Assembly (NCBI RefSeq): GCF_027596085.1
Contig: NC_072460.1
Span: 3,461,012-3,525,011 of the forward strand
Source: Anoplopoma fimbria
Lineage: Eukaryota; Chordata; Actinopteri; Perciformes; Anoplopomatidae
Length of the DNA stretch: 64,000 nucleotides
Direction of reading: 5' to 3'
The position numbers and the translations under genes were made by a program. The notes below the pieces were generated by a model, which searched no databases, was not told the origin of the DNA, and worked only from the letters and a program-made list of their open reading frames with translations. Position 1 is the stretch's first letter. Every line of letters begins with the position of its first letter. Positions 61,592-64,000 of this stretch are shown piece after piece.

Positions 61592-61789
61592 ATGATTCTT
61601 GTGCCAACTGCTCTTTCGGGGCAATCTGCGATGCCCAGAGCGGGCAGTGTGTGTGCGCATCGGAGTGTGTGGACTCCCACCAGCCCGTGTGTGGCAGCGA
61701 CGGCAGCACCTACAACAGCGAGTGTGAGCTGCACGTTCGGGCCTGCAAACAACAGATGGACCTCCGAGTGGTCAGCCAGGGCGAGTGCA
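61592..61789 (+). CDS. agrn: agrin exon encoding follistatin-like domain 6 (FS6)
   Basis: This is the sixth FS module, with acceptor cttatctccatctag and donor gtaagt. The length is 198 bases, phase 1 to phase 1, the shortest of the seven exons. The translation is [19 protein letters not shown], then [32 protein letters not shown] and a GEC end. Ten cysteines are present. It matches the compact agrin FS6 layout, where the EGF-like hairpin is short (CGQCRFGALC in mammals as I recall). NCS at the start is a possible N-glycosylation sequon, though its middle residue is a cysteine. The last base A joins AA of FS7 to make lysine. Only 411 bases of intron separate it from FS7. Confidence 0.95.
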
Positions 61790-62200
61790 GTAAGTAATGC
61801 ATGCATTCATTCAGTGTGTGTCCATACCAGGATTACTGGCGTACTCGAGGATGCTGGGTTGATCAGATGTTACACATTCAGGCATTCATAGGTAAAAACA
61901 CAGCATCTTTTCTCCAAATTAAATCAAAAAAATTAAAGTAGAGCCCGGCAGGGACCTCGTACAGCCGCAGGCATGCAGTTCATATTCTAACAAACTTTGA
62001 CAGATGGAGGATTACTAAGGGAGCGGGTATGTGTCAGTTTTAAGTGAGGGATTTATTACAAGAGGAAGTGGCATGCATGTCAAATAGGAAGGGACCAGAG
62101 AAACCTCATTTAGAGAAGGTCTAGAGTGAAGGAAAAACATCAAAACTATTTTTCCCCTCTTTTTTTTTGTTGCATTGACCCATTGCTCTCTGTTTTTCAG
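61790..62200 (+). other. agrn: agrn intron between FS6 and FS7
   Basis: This 411-base intron is the shortest in the window. The donor is gtaagt, and the acceptor is preceded by tttttttttgttgc and ctctgtttttcag. No repeat or other feature is seen. Confidence 0.9.
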
Positions 62201-62401
62201 AAACATGTGGCAGCACTGTTTGTGCCTGGGGGGCCCGCTGCATCCAGAATAAGTGCGAGTGCCCGCAGTGCTCGGGCGAGACCTTCTCCCCGGTGTGCGG
62301 GAGCGACGGCACCACCTACAACAACGAGTGTGAACTCCGCACGTCCTCCTGCATGCAGAAGAGGAGAGTCGATGTGGCGAAGCCCGGCAGCTGCGATGAA
62401 G
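62201..62401 (+). CDS. agrn: agrin exon encoding follistatin-like domain 7 (FS7)
   Basis: This is the seventh and last FS module in the window. The acceptor is ctctgtttttcag and the donor gtagga is weaker than the others. The length is 201 bases, phase 1 to phase 1. The translation is TCGSTVCAWGARCIQNKC, then ECPQCSGETFSPVCGSDG, TTYNNECELRTSSC and ends KPGSCDE. Ten cysteines are present. In mammalian agrin the FS7 domain is followed by a short Gly/Ser-rich spacer with heparan sulfate attachment sites and then FS8. That exon is not in the remaining 1.6 kb. No SGxG cluster is seen in the seven exons here. Confidence 0.95.
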
Positions 62402-63966
62402 GTAGGAAATGGACTTTGAAAACGGTGTGATTATGTGAACCAATCGGCCATTGAAATGGTGTAATTATCTTCATCAACTGACCTGTGGCACAGCATCCAG
62501 TCATGTGTGGATTTTTAATAATGGCTGCATATGCCAGCAGCAGCACGCCAACAGGCTAGCGTAGCACAATATGAATCAAAAGTCACACTGCGTGTCCGTC
62601 AACATGGAACAGAAATGACTTCTGGGTGATTAAGTTCTCGTGCTCATGCTTTGGCTTTTCTTTTTTACATTTCATTTCTCCTGCTACAGTTAATTCTCAA
62701 ACACTCTCATATTAGAGGCAACCTTTTATTTGTAATTGAGTCTTTTTTTATCTATTGTATCATATCTCATTAAGAAGCCTCCCTGTTTTCTGGTTTGCTT
62801 CTTATCTAATTTTCTGTCGCTGTTTTGAGTTGTTTATGAATCTCCCCCCATTTTACTTGTTGTCTCAATAGATTAAAATGATTGTTGTCCTACTTTTGTT
62901 TAGCGTTGAGGTGCTGCCAGTGAAACTCAACACTTCTTGCACTGATAATAAAAGCCTTTTAATTCATAAAGCCTTTCCCAGGAGACTTTTAATGTTAAAT
63001 ATCTGCAGGAAGTGTTCAGTTTCCCTGTCAATAGCTGAACACTTTACTAAAGAGTGAGAACAGCATTCAGAGCATCAATACAGCAGCATACAATTATCAT
63101 CTATTGAAAGATATAGTGGAGTAATGTCTACGTTAGCAGAGAATGAAGTCACCCTCCCTCTGTGTGTGTTGTAATCCAAGCTTCTCTGTGCTTTGTTGAC
63201 ATAACCGGGCTGGCTAATCCCTAACATAGTCCCTAACGAGTCTAACATATAAACCATGATAGCACAGGTAATTTCACTGATTTTGTTTGTTGGCTGGCTT
63301 TTATACGAAAAATTGACTTTATACATTTTTATCAAGCCCTTCTATCCAATTATGCTTTTAAGCGTGTGACCGATGTCGCTTAATGTGAGTGTCGCCCGTT
63401 TCCACGCCTGTATACTCTGTCGCTCCGAATAAATTAGATCTAATTCACCGTGCAAATCATATCTTGATCTGCGCTGACAGGCCGAGGCAGCATATCACGG
63501 TCCCTCTCTCGGGCCCCGTATTTTGAGAGGACTCTGGAGGGAGCGGCACGCCAACCCCTGGTTGTCATGCAGACGGCGGCGGTGCTGCTCCCCCGTGGCT
63601 GGTGGGTCGTCACAGCGAACATACTCATCCTTTGACAAGGTGTGAAGGGGAGCAGATTACACCTGCCAGCAGGAGGGATGGCTGCAGAGAAGAAGAGAGA
63701 GGGTAGATGGAGGACAGAGCAAATAGAGATGAGAGGAATCCTCTTGCGTTTTCATTGCTAGCCAGCGGTGTTTCTTTTCTTTGCTCTTTGTCTTTCTTTT
63801 TTTTCTTCATCCTACCATTGTCTACCGTATTGGCCCAGGGCCTTCCAAGGGAATCGTGCCGCCAAAGCTCCTTGTGGTCGATTTAACATCATTTCATTGA
63901 CTGAAAGGAGTGACCTTTTTTGTATGTGGAGCGTGAAGAAATGTGAAACTGTATGCAGAGTCGCTG

Positions 63967-64000
<34 letters not shown>
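62402..64000 (+). other. agrn: Partial agrn intron downstream of FS7
   Basis: This is the start of the intron after the gtagga donor of FS7. No FS8 exon is present up to the window edge. The first 950 bases are AT-rich. The block 63360-63660 is GC-mixed and includes the 14-base palindrome at 63432-63445. The window ends inside a CA microsatellite. Confidence 0.85.
63968..64000 (+). repeat. (CA)n microsatellite cut by the window end
   Basis: Run continues to the last base, so its full length is unknown. Confidence 0.93.

Noticed and set aside
62402..64000. FS8 exon
   Set aside because: No CxCxxxC...VCGSDG pattern in any frame, so the exon must lie beyond the window.

Overview
This is a 64 kb piece of a fish nuclear genome. 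The supporting signs are spliced genes with GT-AG introns, very dense (CA)n/(GT)n microsatellites, and several retroposon and foldback repeats of a kind common in teleosts, especially percomorphs. Only one protein-coding gene can be supported. It is the agrin gene (agrn), read left to right, and the window covers its middle part.

Seven exons each encode one complete follistatin-like/Kazal (FS) domain, corresponding in order to FS1 to FS7 of vertebrate agrin: 21884-22099, 40096-40320, 42332-42556, 45700-45906, 55029-55250, 61592-61789 and 62201-62401. All have AG acceptors and GT donors, all start and end in phase 1, and all lengths are multiples of three. Together they give 1494 coding bases (498 codons). 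The N-terminal NtA or transmembrane start exons and the FS8, laminin EGF-like, SEA and LG exons were not found and presumably lie outside the window.

Agrin is a large heparan sulfate proteoglycan of basal laminae. Its C-terminal LG domains act through LRP4 and MuSK to cluster acetylcholine receptors at the neuromuscular junction. The part encoded here is the rod of protease-inhibitor-like FS modules.

The other ~97% is intron. Region by region: 1-21883 is the intron before FS1 (GGAT minisatellite, foldback element, CCAAT/GC-box/TATA cluster, retroposon tail). 22100-40095 is an 18 kb intron packed with long GT, CA, TA and CTT microsatellites, a polypyrimidine block and a tRNA-derived SINE. 40321-42331 is short and mostly unique. 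42557-45699 opens with a retroposon tail that forms the splice donor. 45907-55028 and 55251-61591 hold most of the repeat-poor, ATTA-rich islands that look like candidate regulatory elements. 61790-62200 is a 411-base intron. 62402-64000 is the start of the intron after FS7.

The most unusual observation is that the 5' splice site after FS3 lies at the junction with an antisense retroposon, so the element's TAAGA tail repeat supplies the donor bases. It is followed by a perfect 27-base inverted repeat. No RNA gene, CRISPR array or second protein gene could be supported.
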